DNA from: Bradyrhizobiaceae bacterium
GTDB lineage: Bacteria > Pseudomonadota > Alphaproteobacteria > Rhizobiales > Xanthobacteraceae
NCBI GenBank assembly: GCA_947481635.1
Contig: CANKHJ010000012.1
Span: forward strand, 1 to 47,505
DNA: 47,505 bases
Reading direction: 5' to 3'
Part shown: positions 7,963 through 18,900 of the stretch, piece by piece
How positions within the stretch are numbered: position 1 is the first letter of the stretch
Layout: each line of letters starts with the position of its first letter
Position numbers and translations under genes: made by a program
Notes under the pieces: model-generated
Database searches by the model: none
What the model was told of the DNA's origin: nothing
Seen by the model: only the letters and a program-made list of their open reading frames with translations

Positions 7963-10182
7963 TTACTCCGCCGCGATCTTTTGCGCACCTGGCGCGAAGC
8001 GGCCGTAGAAGGTGTCGCCCTTCTCGGCCATATCGCGTAGCAGCTTCGGCGGCGCGAAGCGCGGGCCATGCTTCGCGGCGAGCTTGTCGCACAGCGTAAC
8101 GAATGTCTTCGTTCCCATCATGTCGATGTAGCTCAGTGTACCGCCGGTGAACGGCGCGAAGCCGAAGCCGAGGATCGAGCCGACATCGGCCTCGCGCACA
8201 TCGGTGATGACCCCGTCCTCGACGGTGCGCGCGGCTTCGACCGCCTGCACCGCAAGGAAACGCTGTTTCATCTCGGTGATGTCGAGAGTATCCGGATCTA
8301 CCGTCGCCGGAATCAGTTCTGAAATCCCGGGCCACAGGCGCTTCTTCCCTTTCTCGGCCGGATAATCATAGAAGCCCTTGCCGTTCTTGCGTCCGAAGCG
8401 CTGGCGCTTTTCGACCATTTCGATCATCAGCGCCTTCTGCTGCTGATCGACCGCGTCCGGGCCCAGATCGGCTTCGGTCGCCTTGGTGATCTTGAGGCCG
8501 AGATCGAGCGCGACCTCGTCATAGAGCGAGAGTGGGCCGACCGGCATGCCGGCCATCCTGGCGACGTTCTCGATCATCGGCGCCGGCACGCCTTCGAGCA
8601 GCATCGACTGGCCTTCGGCGATATAGCGCAGCACGCATCGATTGGCATAGAAGCCGCGCGAGTCGTTGACGACGATCGGCGTCTTCCTGATGGCGCGCAC
8701 ATAGTCGATCGCCGTCGCGAGCGCGGCATCGCCGGTCTCCTTGCCGAGGATGATCTCGACCAGCATCATGCGATCCACCGGCGAGAAGAAATGGATGCCG
8801 ATGAATTTGTCGGACCGCTTCGACATCTCGGCGAGCGAGGTGATCGGCAGCGTCGAGGTGTTGGAGGCGAAGATGATGTCCTTGCCGATCACCGCCTCGG
8901 CCTTGGCGATGGTCTCGCCCTTCACCTTGCGGTCCTCGAACACCGCCTCGACCACAAGGTCGCAGTCCTTGAGCGCGCCATAGTCCGAGGTCGCGGTGAT
9001 ACGCGCCAGCAATGCGTCCTTGTCGGCCTGGGTGGCGCGGCCGCGCTTGATCTGCCCGGAGATCAGCGTGTCGGACTGCGCCTTGCCCTTGTCGGCCGAT
9101 TCCTGATCGCGGTCGATCAGCACGACCTCCATGCCGGCCTGCGCGGTGACATAGCCGATGCTGGCGCCCATGAAGCCCGCACCGATGATGCCGATCTTCT
9201 TCAACTTGGATGGCGCGATGCCGGCCGGGCGGCGTGCGCCCTTGTTGAGTTCGCCCATCGAGACGAACAGCGAGCGGATCATCGCCGCCGCTTCCGGCGA
9301 GCGCAGGATCTTGGCAAACCAGCGCGACTCGACCCGCAGTCCGGTATCGAACGGCACCTGCAGGCCCTCATAGACGCACTGCATGATTGCGCGCGCGGCC
9401 GGATAATTGTCGAAAGTCTCCTTGCGATAGAGCGCGTTCGCGGCCGGGAAGACCATCATGCCGGCCTTGGAATAGACCGGGCCGCCCGGCAGCTTGAAGC
9501 CGTCGACGTCCCACGGCGCGACGCCTTTGCCGCCGGCCTTGATCCAGGCCTTCGCGGTCGTGATCAAATCGGCCTGCGGCACGACATTGTCGACCAGCTT
9601 GAGCTGCTTGGCGCGCGCGATCGGAATCTGATCGCCCTTGAGCAGGAATTGCAGCGCGTCGGCCGGAGCCAGCATGCGCGGCACGCGCTGCGTACCGCCG
9701 GCGCCCGGAAACAGCCCGACCTTCACTTCGGGCAGCCCGACACGCGCCTTCGGGTTATCGGCGGCGACGCGGTGATGGCATGCGAGCGTCAGTTCGAAGC
9801 CACCGCCGAGCGCGGTACCGTTGATCGCGGCGACCCACGGCTTGCCGCTGGTCTCAGCGCGACGAATCAACAGCGACCACTTGCGGCTCTCGTCGAACAG
9901 CAACTGGTTCGCGGCCTCGGGACCGAGTCGCTTGGTCGTATCGGCGAATTCACGGCCCATCACCTCGAGCATGGTGAGATCCGCGCCGGCGCAGAAGGCA
10001 TCCTTGCCAGATGTGATGACCGCGCCCTTGATATTGGCGTCGGTCGCGACCGTCTCGATGATGGCGCCGAGCTCCTCGATCGACTTCAGGTCGATCACGT
10101 TCATCGCGCGGCCGGGAGCATCCCAGGTGACCAGCGCGATGCCGTCGCCATCCACTTCGACCTTGAAATTGACGTAGGACAT
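7963..10182 (-). CDS. bifunctional enoyl-CoA hydratase / 3-hydroxyacyl-CoA dehydrogenase (FadB/FadJ type)
   Basis: A 739-residue multifunctional beta-oxidation protein. The N-terminal crotonase domain (about 1-190) shows SGKDAFCAGADLTML, GTALGGGFELTLACH and LPEVKVGLFPGAGGTQ, with the two acidic catalytic residues in GGGFE and PEVK. The NAD-binding domain starts at about 327 with IGIIGAGFMGASI. The dehydrogenase catalytic His is in GIHFFSPV and its Glu in LVEIILG. It hydrates trans-2-enoyl-CoA and oxidises the 3-hydroxyacyl-CoA, feeding the thiolase encoded upstream. It is the last gene of a four-gene leftward operon and starts 18 bases after the cupin gene. Length matches the FadJ-like group. 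Confidence 0.95.
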   Translation of the reverse strand: MSYVNFKVEVDGDGIALVTWDAPGRAMNVIDLKSIEELGAIIETVATDANIKGAVITSGKDAFCAGADLTMLEVMGREFADTTKRLGPEAANQLLFDESRKWSLLIRRAETSGKPWVAAINGTALGGGFELTLACHHRVAADNPKARVGLPEVKVGLFPGAGGTQRVPRMLAPADALQFLLKGDQIPIARAKQLKLVDNVVPQADLITTAKAWIKAGGKGVAPWDVDGFKLPGGPVYSKAGMMVFPAANALYRKETFDNYPAARAIMQCVYEGLQVPFDTGLRVESRWFAKILRSPEAAAMIRSLFVSMGELNKGARRPAGIAPSKLKKIGIIGAGFMGASIGYVTAQAGMEVVLIDRDQESADKGKAQSDTLISGQIKRGRATQADKDALLARITATSDYGALKDCDLVVEAVFEDRKVKGETIAKAEAVIGKDIIFASNTSTLPITSLAEMSKRSDKFIGIHFFSPVDRMMLVEIILGKETGDAALATAIDYVRAIRKTPIVVNDSRGFYANRCVLRYIAEGQSMLLEGVPAPMIENVARMAGMPVGPLSLYDEVALDLGLKITKATEADLGPDAVDQQQKALMIEMVEKRQRFGRKNGKGFYDYPAEKGKKRLWPGISELIPATVDPDTLDITEMKQRFLAVQAVEAARTVEDGVITDVREADVGSILGFGFAPFTGGTLSYIDMMGTKTFVTLCDKLAAKHGPRFAPPKLLRDMAEKGDTFYGRFAPGAQKIAAE

Positions 10183-10200
10183 GGGCGATCTCCGAAGCTG

Positions 10201-10668
10201 CTATTCGCTGGGAATGGGTTCGCCGGACTTGCGGAACATTCGCATGCCGGCTTCGGTTTTCTCGTAGCAAAAATCGACGTCGGGATAATGCCCGACGTCG
10301 CGCGGCGCGCGCGTACCGATCTCGAGATACAGAACATCTTGCGAGGTCTTGTTGACGAGGTGGTGACCGTTGGCCACGCCGGCCTTGTAGGCGGCGGCGT
10401 CGCCGGGTTTCAGCACCGTCTCGCCATTGTCCTCGATCAGCGTGATCTCGCCTTCGAGCACGTAGACAAACTCATCCTCGTTGTCGTGCCAGTGACGCAG
10501 GCCGGACGCCGCGCCGGGCTTGAGGCGGGTGAGATTGACGCCGAATTGCGTGAGCCCGACGACGTCACCCAACGCGGTCTTTTCGCGCCCCTGCACGACG
10601 GGCTTGAATTCGGCCGGATAGATGGTCGTCGTCCGGGTCTTGGCTTTGGTGATGTCGATCTTCGGCAT
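10201..10668 (-). CDS. cupin-domain protein in the beta-oxidation operon
   Basis: A 155-residue single-domain cupin. Motif 1 reads GLRHWHDNEDEFVYVLEGE, supplying His and Glu metal ligands, and motif 2 contains PGDAAAYKAGVANGHHLVN. The ATG giving MPKIDITKAK is used; it starts eight bases after the thiolase stop, and the longer frame overlaps the thiolase gene. Such one-domain cupins with this N-terminus are widespread in alphaproteobacteria and mostly uncharacterised; sugar-nucleotide or small-molecule binding is assumed for the family. Its place between the thiolase and the FadB-like gene suggests a role tied to acyl-CoA metabolism, but nothing in the sequence proves it. Confidence 0.88.
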   Translation of the reverse strand: MPKIDITKAKTRTTTIYPAEFKPVVQGREKTALGDVVGLTQFGVNLTRLKPGAASGLRHWHDNEDEFVYVLEGEITLIEDNGETVLKPGDAAAYKAGVANGHHLVNKTSQDVLYLEIGTRAPRDVGHYPDVDFCYEKTEAGMRMFRKSGEPIPSE

Positions 10669-10676
10669 GGACGCGA

Positions 10677-11885
10677 TCACACCCGCTCGATGATCGTCGC
10701 GGTTCCCATGCCGGCGCCGATGCACAATGTCACCAGCGCGGTCGAAAGATTGCGCCGTTCCAATTCATCCAGCACCGTGCCGAGGATCATCGCGCCGGTG
10801 GCGCCGAGCGGATGGCCCATCGCGATGGCGCCCCCATTGACGTTGACCTTGGCGGGATCGAGCTCCAGCGCCTGCTGGAAGCGCAACACCACCGACGCAA
10901 ATGCCTCGTTGATCTCCCACAGATCGATATCGCCGATCGTCATGCCGGCATTCTTCAACAGCTTGCGCGTCACGAATTCCGGACCGGTCAGCATGATCGC
11001 CGGCTCGGAGCCGATATTGGCGAAAGCGCGGATCCTGGCGCGCGGTTTCAGGCCGGCCGCACGGCCGCCGGCTTCGCTGCCGATCAGCACCGCGCCCGCG
11101 CCATCGACGATGCCGGAGGAATTGCCGGCGTGATGCACGTGATTGACGAACTCGATCTCGGGATGCGCCTGCGTCGCGACCGCATCGAAGCCACCCATCT
11201 CGCCCATCTGCACGAAGGCCGGATTGAGCGAGGCCAGCGACTGCATCGTCGTGGTCGGCCGCATATGCTCGTCCTTGGCCAGGATGGTGAGGCCGTTGAT
11301 GTCCTTCACCGGCACCACCGACTTGCTGAAACGACCGGCGTCCCAGGCCTCGGCGGCGCGCTTCTGGCTCTGCACCGCATAGGCGTCGACGTCATCGCGC
11401 GAGAAGCCGTATTTGGTCGCGATCAGGTCAGCCGAGATGCCCTGCGGCATGAAGTAGGTTTCGACCGCGACCGACGGATCGACCGGCCATGCACCGCCCG
11501 ACGCGCCGATGCCGACGCGGCTCATCGACTCGATGCCGCCGCCGATGGTCATCTGGTGCTGGCCGGACATCACCTCGGCCGCCGCGAAATTCACCGCGTC
11601 GAGACCCGACGCGCAGAAGCGGTTGATCTGCACGCCCGGCACGTTGTTGCCATACCCGGCCGCGAGCGCCGCGATGCGCGCGATATCGCCGCCGGCCTCG
11701 CCGACCGGATCGACGCAGCCGAGCACGACGTCGTCGATCAGGTTCGGATCGAGGCCGTTGCGTTCCCTGATGGCGCCGAGCGCCTGGGCGGCGAGGTTGA
11801 CCGCCGTCACCTCATGCAGCGAACCGTCCTTCTTGCCGCGCCCGCGCGGGGTGCGCACGTGATCGTAGATGAAGGCTTCGGCCAT
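10677..11885 (-). CDS. acetyl-CoA C-acyltransferase (thiolase, FadA type)
   Basis: A 402-residue thiolase that cleaves 3-ketoacyl-CoA with CoA in the last step of beta-oxidation. The nucleophile is C91 in [12 protein letters not shown]358 lies in [15 protein letters not shown], and the second catalytic cysteine is C388 in [14 protein letters not shown] is also present. Length is normal for the family. It forms an operon with an acyl-CoA dehydrogenase (31 bp upstream), the cupin and the FadB-like enzyme, so the four products cover the complete cycle. A biosynthetic acetoacetyl-CoA thiolase role is possible but less likely in this context. Confidence 0.95.
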   Translation of the reverse strand: MAEAFIYDHVRTPRGRGKKDGSLHEVTAVNLAAQALGAIRERNGLDPNLIDDVVLGCVDPVGEAGGDIARIAALAAGYGNNVPGVQINRFCASGLDAVNFAAAEVMSGQHQMTIGGGIESMSRVGIGASGGAWPVDPSVAVETYFMPQGISADLIATKYGFSRDDVDAYAVQSQKRAAEAWDAGRFSKSVVPVKDINGLTILAKDEHMRPTTTMQSLASLNPAFVQMGEMGGFDAVATQAHPEIEFVNHVHHAGNSSGIVDGAGAVLIGSEAGGRAAGLKPRARIRAFANIGSEPAIMLTGPEFVTRKLLKNAGMTIGDIDLWEINEAFASVVLRFQQALELDPAKVNVNGGAIAMGHPLGATGAMILGTVLDELERRNLSTALVTLCIGAGMGTATIIERV

Positions 11886-11916
11886 GTGTCTCTCCCAGAA
11901 TTTCCGTCGTGTCCCG

Positions 11917-13074
11917 TTATAAACTGCGGGCGATCAGCAACTTCATGATCTCGTTGGTCCCGGCGTAGATGCGCAGGACCCGTGCGTCCCGGTACATCCG
12001 TGAAATCGGATATTCATCCATATAGCCATAGCCGCCAAACAATTGCAGGCACCGATCGATGATTTTTCCTTGCGTGTCGGTGAGCCAGTATTTGGCCATC
12101 GAGGCGGTGACGGTGTCGAGCTGGCCCTCGATATGGCGGCCGATACAGTCGTTGAGGAAGACCTTGGCGACAGTCGCCTCGGTCTTGCATTCGGCCAGCT
12201 CGAACTGGGTGTTCTGGAAGTCGATGATCGCCTTGCCGAAGGCCTTGCGCTGCTTGACATAGTCGATGGTCAGCGCGAGCGCCCGCTCCATCATCGAAAC
12301 CGCGTTGATGCCGACGATCAGGCGCTCCTGCGGCAGCTCTTTCATCAATTGGTAGAAGCCCTGTCCCTCCTCGCCACCGAGCAGGTTATCGGGCGGCAGC
12401 GGCACGTCGTCGAAGAACAATTCCGAGGTGTCGGCCGCATCCATGCCGAGCTTCTTGAGCTTGCGGCCGCGCCGGAAGCCCGGCGCATCCTCGGTCTCGA
12501 CCACCATCAGCGAGACGCCCTTGGAGCCGGCCGCGGGGTCGGTCTTGGCCACCACCACGATCAGATTGGCATGTTGGCCGTTGGTGATGAAGGTCTTGGA
12601 GCCGTTCAGGAGATAGCCGTTGCCCGACTTCTTGGCGGTGGTCTTCACCCCCTGAAGGTCCGAGCCGGTGCCCGGCTCGGTCATGGCGATGGCGGCAACC
12701 AGTTCGCCGGTGGCGAGCTTAGGCAGCCAGCGCTTTTTTTGCTCTTGCGTGCCGTGATGGAGGATATAGGGCGCGACAATGCCGGAATGCAGCGGCGCGC
12801 CGAACGTATCGAAGCCGGCGAGCGACAGCTCGCGATCGATCACGGCCTCATGGGCGAAGCTTCCACCGCCGCCGCCATATTCCTCCGGCATGGCGGCGCA
12901 GAGGAGCCCCGCCTCGCCCGCCTTGCGCCATACGGCCTGGTCGTAAATGCCGTCTTCATGCCAGCGGTCGAGATGTGGCACGAATTCTGCCGCGATGAAG
13001 CGACGCACCTGCTCTTCCAGCATTGCGACGTCTTCGGTCATCCAGGCTGGGCGAGGCAGATTCAGCGGGTCCAT
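11917..13074 (-). CDS. acyl-CoA dehydrogenase, long-chain type
   Basis: A 385-residue FAD enzyme that introduces the trans-2 double bond into acyl-CoA. Family signatures are [20 protein letters not shown] and [23 protein letters not shown]. The C-terminal motif is YAGTNEIMK, not YEGT, so the catalytic Glu is not in the usual place. As in isovaleryl- and long-chain-CoA dehydrogenases, it is expected in the upstream helix, where ELPQERL offers a candidate. The ATG giving MDPLNLPRP is chosen because GAGGA lies ten bases upstream; the 49-codon extension is Arg-rich and implausible. It is the first gene of the beta-oxidation operon. Confidence 0.93.
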   Translation of the reverse strand: MDPLNLPRPAWMTEDVAMLEEQVRRFIAAEFVPHLDRWHEDGIYDQAVWRKAGEAGLLCAAMPEEYGGGGGSFAHEAVIDRELSLAGFDTFGAPLHSGIVAPYILHHGTQEQKKRWLPKLATGELVAAIAMTEPGTGSDLQGVKTTAKKSGNGYLLNGSKTFITNGQHANLIVVVAKTDPAAGSKGVSLMVVETEDAPGFRRGRKLKKLGMDAADTSELFFDDVPLPPDNLLGGEEGQGFYQLMKELPQERLIVGINAVSMMERALALTIDYVKQRKAFGKAIIDFQNTQFELAECKTEATVAKVFLNDCIGRHIEGQLDTVTASMAKYWLTDTQGKIIDRCLQLFGGYGYMDEYPISRMYRDARVLRIYAGTNEIMKLLIARSL

Positions 13075-13266
13075 TCCGGCGGATCCTCGGCGATTCCGGT
13101 TCGGCCCAACATACCGCCCATTAGGCGCGACCGCGAGCCTCGTTCGCCTCATCCTTTGGCGCATTCGTCGCATCACGTTTGCGTGCGCTTCGCGCTGCGC
13201 CACGCGCGTTGACAAATGCATCGCGGTCTTTGAAAAGCCGGAACTACGGGGTGTGGGGACGTTTCC

Positions 13267-13809
13267 GTGGAATTTTCAAGATCAGGATCCGGAGTTATCC
13301 GGTCGGTCAGTCAGCGTTGGCTCTACAAGCAATGGTCGCGGTTGCGCGCGCAGGCGCCGCTGCCGTTCTGGAAGGATCTCCCGATGGAGGAGATCGGACA
13401 ACAGGTCGACACGCTGATGTTCTGTGACGTGGCGGGGAGTGGCGCTGCGCCGCGTTTCCTGATCCGTTACCTCGGCCGGCGGCTTCAAGAGGCTTATGGC
13501 GGGGCTCGGACCGGGGAATACCTCGACGATGTCCTGCCCGCCGTCTGGCGCGAGGGCGCGATGAAGACCTATCAGCAGGCCATTACGGGCCGGCCGGTCT
13601 ACAACATCGTGGAAACGCGCGACCGCGGCGGATGCGACGTGTTGCTGGAGCGCTTGATCCTGCCCTTCACCACCAGCGTCGGCGTGGATCGCATCCTGTC
13701 CTCGGTCGAGACCATCTCGGCCGAAGGGAAATTCGAACAAGCCGGATTGTCTGAATCGCCATTCGTCGGCAGCAATTGCCTGATCAACGCGGTGATCGAC
13801 GCGGATTGA
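13267..13809 (+). CDS. PAS-domain protein (PAS_5 family)
   Basis: A 180-residue protein of the alphaproteobacterial PAS_5 type. The core includes LPFWKDLPMEEIG, PRFLIRYLGRRLQEAYG, TGEYLDDVLP and YNIVETRDRGG. No effector domain (kinase, GGDEF or DNA-binding) is attached, so it is a stand-alone sensor or adaptor. The GTG start follows a GGGGA sequence. It lies between two leftward acyl-CoA dehydrogenase genes and converges on the second. Ligand and partner are unknown. Confidence 0.8.
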   Translation: MEFSRSGSGVIRSVSQRWLYKQWSRLRAQAPLPFWKDLPMEEIGQQVDTLMFCDVAGSGAAPRFLIRYLGRRLQEAYGGARTGEYLDDVLPAVWREGAMKTYQQAITGRPVYNIVETRDRGGCDVLLERLILPFTTSVGVDRILSSVETISAEGKFEQAGLSESPFVGSNCLINAVIDAD

Positions 13810-13823
13810 TTGCCGGCGTGACG

Positions 13824-15617
13824 TCAGAACGCGTCGGCCGGCAACTCCATCGTGCTGGCGGCGCCGGCCTGGATGCGCGCCAGATGCGCGCCGGTCTCGG
13901 GCAGCATCCGCTCCATGAAGAAACGCCCGGTGACGAGCTTGGTTTTCATACGATCGCCGGCGTCACTGCCCGCCGCGATCCGCGCGCGCGCGGCGACCAC
14001 CATCTTGCACCACATGTATCCGAGCGCGACCAGACCGAACATGTGCATGTAATCCATCGCGCCGGCGCCGGCATTATCGGGCGCCTTGATCGCGTTCTGC
14101 ACGAACCAGACGGTCGCCTGCTGCATGTGCCCAACAGCGGTCCCGAGCGGGCCGACATAAGGTTTCATCGCCTCATCGGCGGCATGCTCCTTGATGAAGC
14201 CCCGCACCTCGCTGAAGAACGCGTTCAACGCGCGGCCACCATCCTTGGGCAGTTTGCGCCCGACCAGGTCGAGCGCCTGGATGCCATTGGCGCCCTCGTA
14301 GATCTGGGCAATGCGCGCGTCACGCACGAATTGCTCCATGCCGTGCTCGGCGATATAGCCGTGGCCGCCGAACACCTGTTGCGCCGCCACCGCATTGTTG
14401 AAACCGCCATCGGTGAGCACGCCTTTGACCACCGGCGTGAGCAGGCCCATGTGATCGTCGGCGGCCTGGCGTTCCTTCGCGTCGCCGGAGCGATGCGCGA
14501 CATCGCCCTTCAGCGCGGTCCACATCACCAGCGCGCGCGCCGCCTCGTTGAAGGCGCGCATGGTCAGCAGGCTGCGGCGGATGTCGGGATGGACGATGAT
14601 TGGATCGGCGGCCTTGTCGGGAAATTTCGGCCCGGTCAATGCGCGGCCCTGCAGGCGCTCCTTGGCGTAGATCGCGGCGTTCTGATAGGCGACCTCGGAC
14701 ATCGCGAGGCCCTGGATGCCGACGCCGAGCCGCGCCTCGTTCATCATCGTGAACATGGCGTTGAGCCCGCGATGCTGCTCGCCGATCAGCCAGCCGACCG
14801 CACCGTCGTAATTCATCACGCAGGTCGAGTTGCCGTGGATGCCCATCTTCTCTTCGATCGAGCCGCATGAGACGCCGTTGCGCTCGCCGAGCGCACCGTC
14901 CGGCTTCACGAACACTTTCGGCACCAGAAACAGCGAAATGCCGCGTGTGCCCGCGGGCGCGCCTTCGATGCGCGCCAGCACCAGGTGGATGATGTTCTCG
15001 GTGAGATCCTGCTCGCCGCCGGAGATGAAGATCTTGGTGCCGGTGATCTTGTAGCTGCCGTCCGCCTGGGGCACCGCCTTGGTGCGCAACTGGCCGAGAT
15101 CGGTGCCGCAATGCGGCTCGGTGAGATTCATCGTGCCGGCCCAGACGCCTTCGATCATCTTCGGCAGGTAGGTCTTCTTCAATTCGTCGTTGGCGTGGAC
15201 CAGGATCGCGGCGACCGCACCCTGGACCAGGCCCGGATACATCGAGAAGCCCATATTGGCGGAGACGAGATATTCGTTGACGATCGCGGTGATCGTCGCC
15301 GGGAGCCCCTGCCCACCGAATTCCGCCGGCGCCGAGATGCCGAGCCAGCCGCCGTCGCAGAGTTGCTTATAGGCAGCCTTGAATCCGGTCGGGGTGGTCA
15401 CGCGGCCGTCGGGATGGCGGGTGCAGCCTTCGACATCACCGACGCGGTTGAGCGGTGTCAGCACATGCTCGGCGAATTTCGCGGCCTCGCCGAGGATCGC
15501 CTCGACGACATCAGACGACGCATCAGCAAAGCCGGGCAGGTTGTTGTAGCGATCGATGTTGAAGACGTCGGTCAGGAGAAACAGCGTGTCGTCGACCGGC
15601 GCTTTGTAGGTCGGCAT
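13824..15617 (-). CDS. large acyl-CoA dehydrogenase with C-terminal extension (DmdC-like)
   Basis: A 597-residue acyl-CoA dehydrogenase of the long form, about 200 residues larger than classical enzymes because of an extra C-terminal domain (residues about 465-597). Signatures are GTMNLTEPHCGTDLG, KITGTKIFISGGEQD and MMNEARLGVGIQGLA. The catalytic Glu is in IYEGANGIQALDLVGRKL. The ATG giving MPTYKAP is preceded by GGGAGG, which rules out the longer frame. Relatives include the 3-methylmercaptopropionyl-CoA dehydrogenase DmdC, but most family members act on other acyl-CoAs, so the substrate is open. It is separated from the beta-oxidation operon by the PAS gene. Confidence 0.92.
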   Translation of the reverse strand: MPTYKAPVDDTLFLLTDVFNIDRYNNLPGFADASSDVVEAILGEAAKFAEHVLTPLNRVGDVEGCTRHPDGRVTTPTGFKAAYKQLCDGGWLGISAPAEFGGQGLPATITAIVNEYLVSANMGFSMYPGLVQGAVAAILVHANDELKKTYLPKMIEGVWAGTMNLTEPHCGTDLGQLRTKAVPQADGSYKITGTKIFISGGEQDLTENIIHLVLARIEGAPAGTRGISLFLVPKVFVKPDGALGERNGVSCGSIEEKMGIHGNSTCVMNYDGAVGWLIGEQHRGLNAMFTMMNEARLGVGIQGLAMSEVAYQNAAIYAKERLQGRALTGPKFPDKAADPIIVHPDIRRSLLTMRAFNEAARALVMWTALKGDVAHRSGDAKERQAADDHMGLLTPVVKGVLTDGGFNNAVAAQQVFGGHGYIAEHGMEQFVRDARIAQIYEGANGIQALDLVGRKLPKDGGRALNAFFSEVRGFIKEHAADEAMKPYVGPLGTAVGHMQQATVWFVQNAIKAPDNAGAGAMDYMHMFGLVALGYMWCKMVVAARARIAAGSDAGDRMKTKLVTGRFFMERMLPETGAHLARIQAGAASTMELPADAF

Positions 15618-15946
15618 GAGGTCCCTCCCGCGATGCAGCCTGATTCGGCCATTATGTGGAGGTGGCCGAGGGAGGCGCAAGCCGGACGGCATAACCGCTT
15701 CCGGCGCTCCAGCCGGTTGATCTGCGCGACGTGTTGCCGGCCGCCCCGCAACGGTAAAATGGCCGAAAAACGCAGCGGTTTCAGCCATAACCGCCAATTC
15801 TTAACGGTCTGTTTACCTTGAACCTTGAAAAAGTGTGACGGGGCCGGCGACGGGTTTTCCCGCATACGGGGCGTTAACGATTTGCCGGTTCCAGAGATCA
15901 GGGCCAACCGGGCTCCCGCTCCTCCGGTTCGAACGTGGTCACGGGC
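15618..15946. other. 329-bp divergent intergenic region ahead of the PodJ-like gene
   Basis: The region lies between the leftward acyl-CoA dehydrogenase and the rightward PodJ-like gene and contains no gene. It has a CtrA-like site at 15801-15815, a further GTTAAC half-site near 15871, and one GANTC (CcrM-type) site near 15639. I cannot assign a convincing -35/-10 pair. Confidence 0.45.
15801..15815. promoter_or_regulatory. CtrA-like binding site upstream of the PodJ-like gene
   Basis: TTAA-CGGTCTG-TTTA matches the alphaproteobacterial CtrA box TTAA-N7-TTAA at seven of eight fixed positions. It lies about 130 bp before the PodJ-like start. In Caulobacter, podJ is known to be under cell-cycle control that includes CtrA, so the position is meaningful. 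A single near-match in a GC-rich genome is still weak evidence. Confidence 0.4.
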
Positions 15947-18900
15947 ATGAATAACGGCGTTCCGTGGCAGGTGAGAGGTGTTCGCCCGCAGGCGCGCGAC
16001 ACCGCTCGCGAGGCTGCACGGCGAGCAGGCGTATCCGTCGGCGAATGGCTGGAAGAGGTCATTGCCAGTTCCGCGAACGAGGAAGGCGTGGCGCCGCAAA
16101 ATCATTACGCGGACCCTGAATACGGCGCGCCCGAGGACGGCCTCTCGGCGGTGAACGCACGCCTTGACGACCTGAGCCGCCAACTCGGCCAGATCGCCCG
16201 GTCCGGCGGCGGCCCCGGTGCCCAGCACGACACCGGCCAGATCGCCCACGCCATCGCCCGGCTCGACCGCCGCCTCGACCAGATCGTGGCCGACCAGCGG
16301 CCGACCACCATGGCCGAATTATATCGCGACCCTTCGCTGGCTGAATCCGCACCGGACAGCGTCGAAGCAGCACTCGCCGAAATCACCGCACGCCAGCAGG
16401 CGCTGGATCACAATCCGGCGTCGGCACCCCTGCCCTATACGCCGGCACCACCGTCGATACCCGCGCACGCGATGTATGCGCCGCCGGACCGCAGGCCTGC
16501 TCCGCCGCCGCCGCAGCCGCGGGTTCAGTCGGACGTGCTGCCGCGCCCCGCGACCCAGGACCTGTCCGGCCTCGAACAGCACCTACGCCAGATCACTTCG
16601 CAGATCGAGACGCTGCGTAACCCGACCGCGATTGCCGAGTCGATCACGGCGTTGCGCGAAGAGCTCGGCGAGATTTCGCGCACCATCCAGGAAGCGATGC
16701 CGCGCCGCGCGGTCGAAGCGCTGGAAAATGAAGTTCGCAGCCTCGCCACCAAGCTCAATCAGTCGCGCAGCAGTGACGTCGACGGCAATGCGCTGGCGGC
16801 GCTCGAGCACGGCATCCTGGAAGTGCGCGATGAATTGCGCAGCCTCACGCCCGCCGAATCCCTCGGAGGCCTGCAGCAGACCATCGAGAATCTCGCCTAC
16901 AAGATCGACGCCATCGCCACCGGCCGCCAGGATCCGGGCACGCTGCACCAGCTCGAGGACGCGGTAGAGACCTTGAAGAGCGTAGTGGCGCATGTCGCGT
17001 CCAATGACGCGCTCGGCCATCTGATCGAGGAAATGCGCGCGCTGGCGCTGAAGGTCGATCGGCTGGCGAAATCCGGCACCACCAACGAAGTGCTCACCGC
17101 GATCGACCAGCGCATCGATTCACTCGCGCGCGCCTTGGAGGCGCGCAGCGCCGTCGTCGCCGCGGAGGATCCGTCGCCACGCATCGAGGCGGTGGTCCAG
17201 GGCCTCACCGACAAACTGGAGCGGCTGGCGCAGTCGCATGGCGGCAACGCCGCGGTCGGCCATCTGGAAGAGCGCATCGCCAAGCTGGTCGAAAAGCTCG
17301 ACGCCTCGGGCGCCCGGCTGAACCATCTCGAGGCGATCGAGCACGCCTTGGCCGAATTGCTGGTGCATCTCGAACAGCAGCGCGCCCAGAATGCCGCCGC
17401 GCCGCGCGCCGAGCGGCGTGCGGGACCCGCCCCCGAGGTCGAGACGATCCAGCGCGAACTCGAGACCATCAAGCAGGTCGAGCAGCGCAACCAGGACGCC
17501 ATCGAAGCCGCGCATGGCACGCTAGGACATGTCGTCGACCGGCTGGCGATGATCGAGACCGATATGCAGGCGCCGCCGGCCCCAGCAGCGCGGCCCCGCG
17601 CCGTCGCGGTGGCGCAGATCCAGGAGCCGAAGCCGAAATTCGCGCCTCCGCCGATGACCGCCGAATGGCGGCCGATCGATCCGAACCTGCCGCCCGACCA
17701 TCCGCTTGAGCCCGGGCTCGGCGCCTCGCCCGGCCGCGCAGGGCCATCGCCGGCCGATCGCATCGCCGCGTCCGAAGCCGCGCTTGGATCGGCAAAGCCA
17801 CCGGTGATTCCGGATCCGGGTAGCAAGGACGATTTCATTCAGGCCGCCCGGCGCGCGGCGCGTGCGGCAAGCGCCACTGCCCATGCCGACGCCGCGGCCA
17901 ATGCGCCACGCGCCGAGCTGCGGCCGGCGCGGCCTCCGGAGAACGAGGGCGGCGGCTTTGCCAAGCGGGTCCGCTCGCTGTTCGTCGGCGCCAGCGTGGT
18001 CTCGATCGTGCTCGGCACGCTCTATGCCACGGCGGAGTTGATCGGCCCCGCGAGCGAAGCCGTGAAGAGTGTGAGCCCGACCATCGGGTCGCAAGCTCCA
18101 GCCACAACCGAACAGGCCGGGATCGAACCCACGACGCCGGCCGCTGCGCCTGTCGGTGGACAGAGCGCGGCATCAAACGGTGACATCACGGGCTCGATCG
18201 GTGCGGCGCCCGCGGCAGCGGCGCGCGCCAAGCTCGAAGCCCTGCCCGTTGGAATCGGCAGCGACATGCTGCGCAATGCCGCCCGCGACGGCGATCCTGC
18301 AGCCGCCTTCGAAGTGGCGATGCGCTTCCTCGACGGGCGCGGCGTCCCGCAGAACGCCGCGGAGGCCGCCCGATGGTTCCAGCGCGCCACCGAAGGCGGT
18401 CTCGTCCCCGCGCAATTCCGTCTCGGCGGCCTCTATGAGAAGGGCATCGGCGTCAAGAAAGACCTCGACGCCGCGCGCCGTCTCTACCTCCTCGCCGCCA
18501 ATGCCGGCCACGGCAAGGCGATGCATAACCTTGCCGTGCTGTTTGCCGAAGGCATCGACGGCAAGCCGGATTTCCGCAATGCGCTGCAATGGTTCCGCAA
18601 GGCGGCCGCCCTCGGGGTCATGGACAGCCAGTTCAATCTCGCGGTGCTGAGCGCGCGCGGCGTCGGCATGCCGCAGAACCTCGCCGAATCCTACAAGTGG
18701 TTCGCGCTTGCCGCACGCGACGGCGACAAGGACGCGGCAAAGAAACGTGACGACGTCGCCGCCCGGCTCGACGCGGCCTCGCTCGAGGCCGCGCGCCTCG
18801 CGGTGCAAACCTTCACGCCCGCCCTGGAGCCGCAGGCCGCCATCGACGTTCCGGCTCCGGCCGGCGGTTGGGATGCTCCGGCCGCAGCAAAACGCGCGGC

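Noticed and set aside
8791-11133. A 780-codon open frame on the plus strand
   Set aside because: It is antisense to the FadB-like, cupin and thiolase genes, all of which have intact family motifs. Its composition is typical of a shadow frame.
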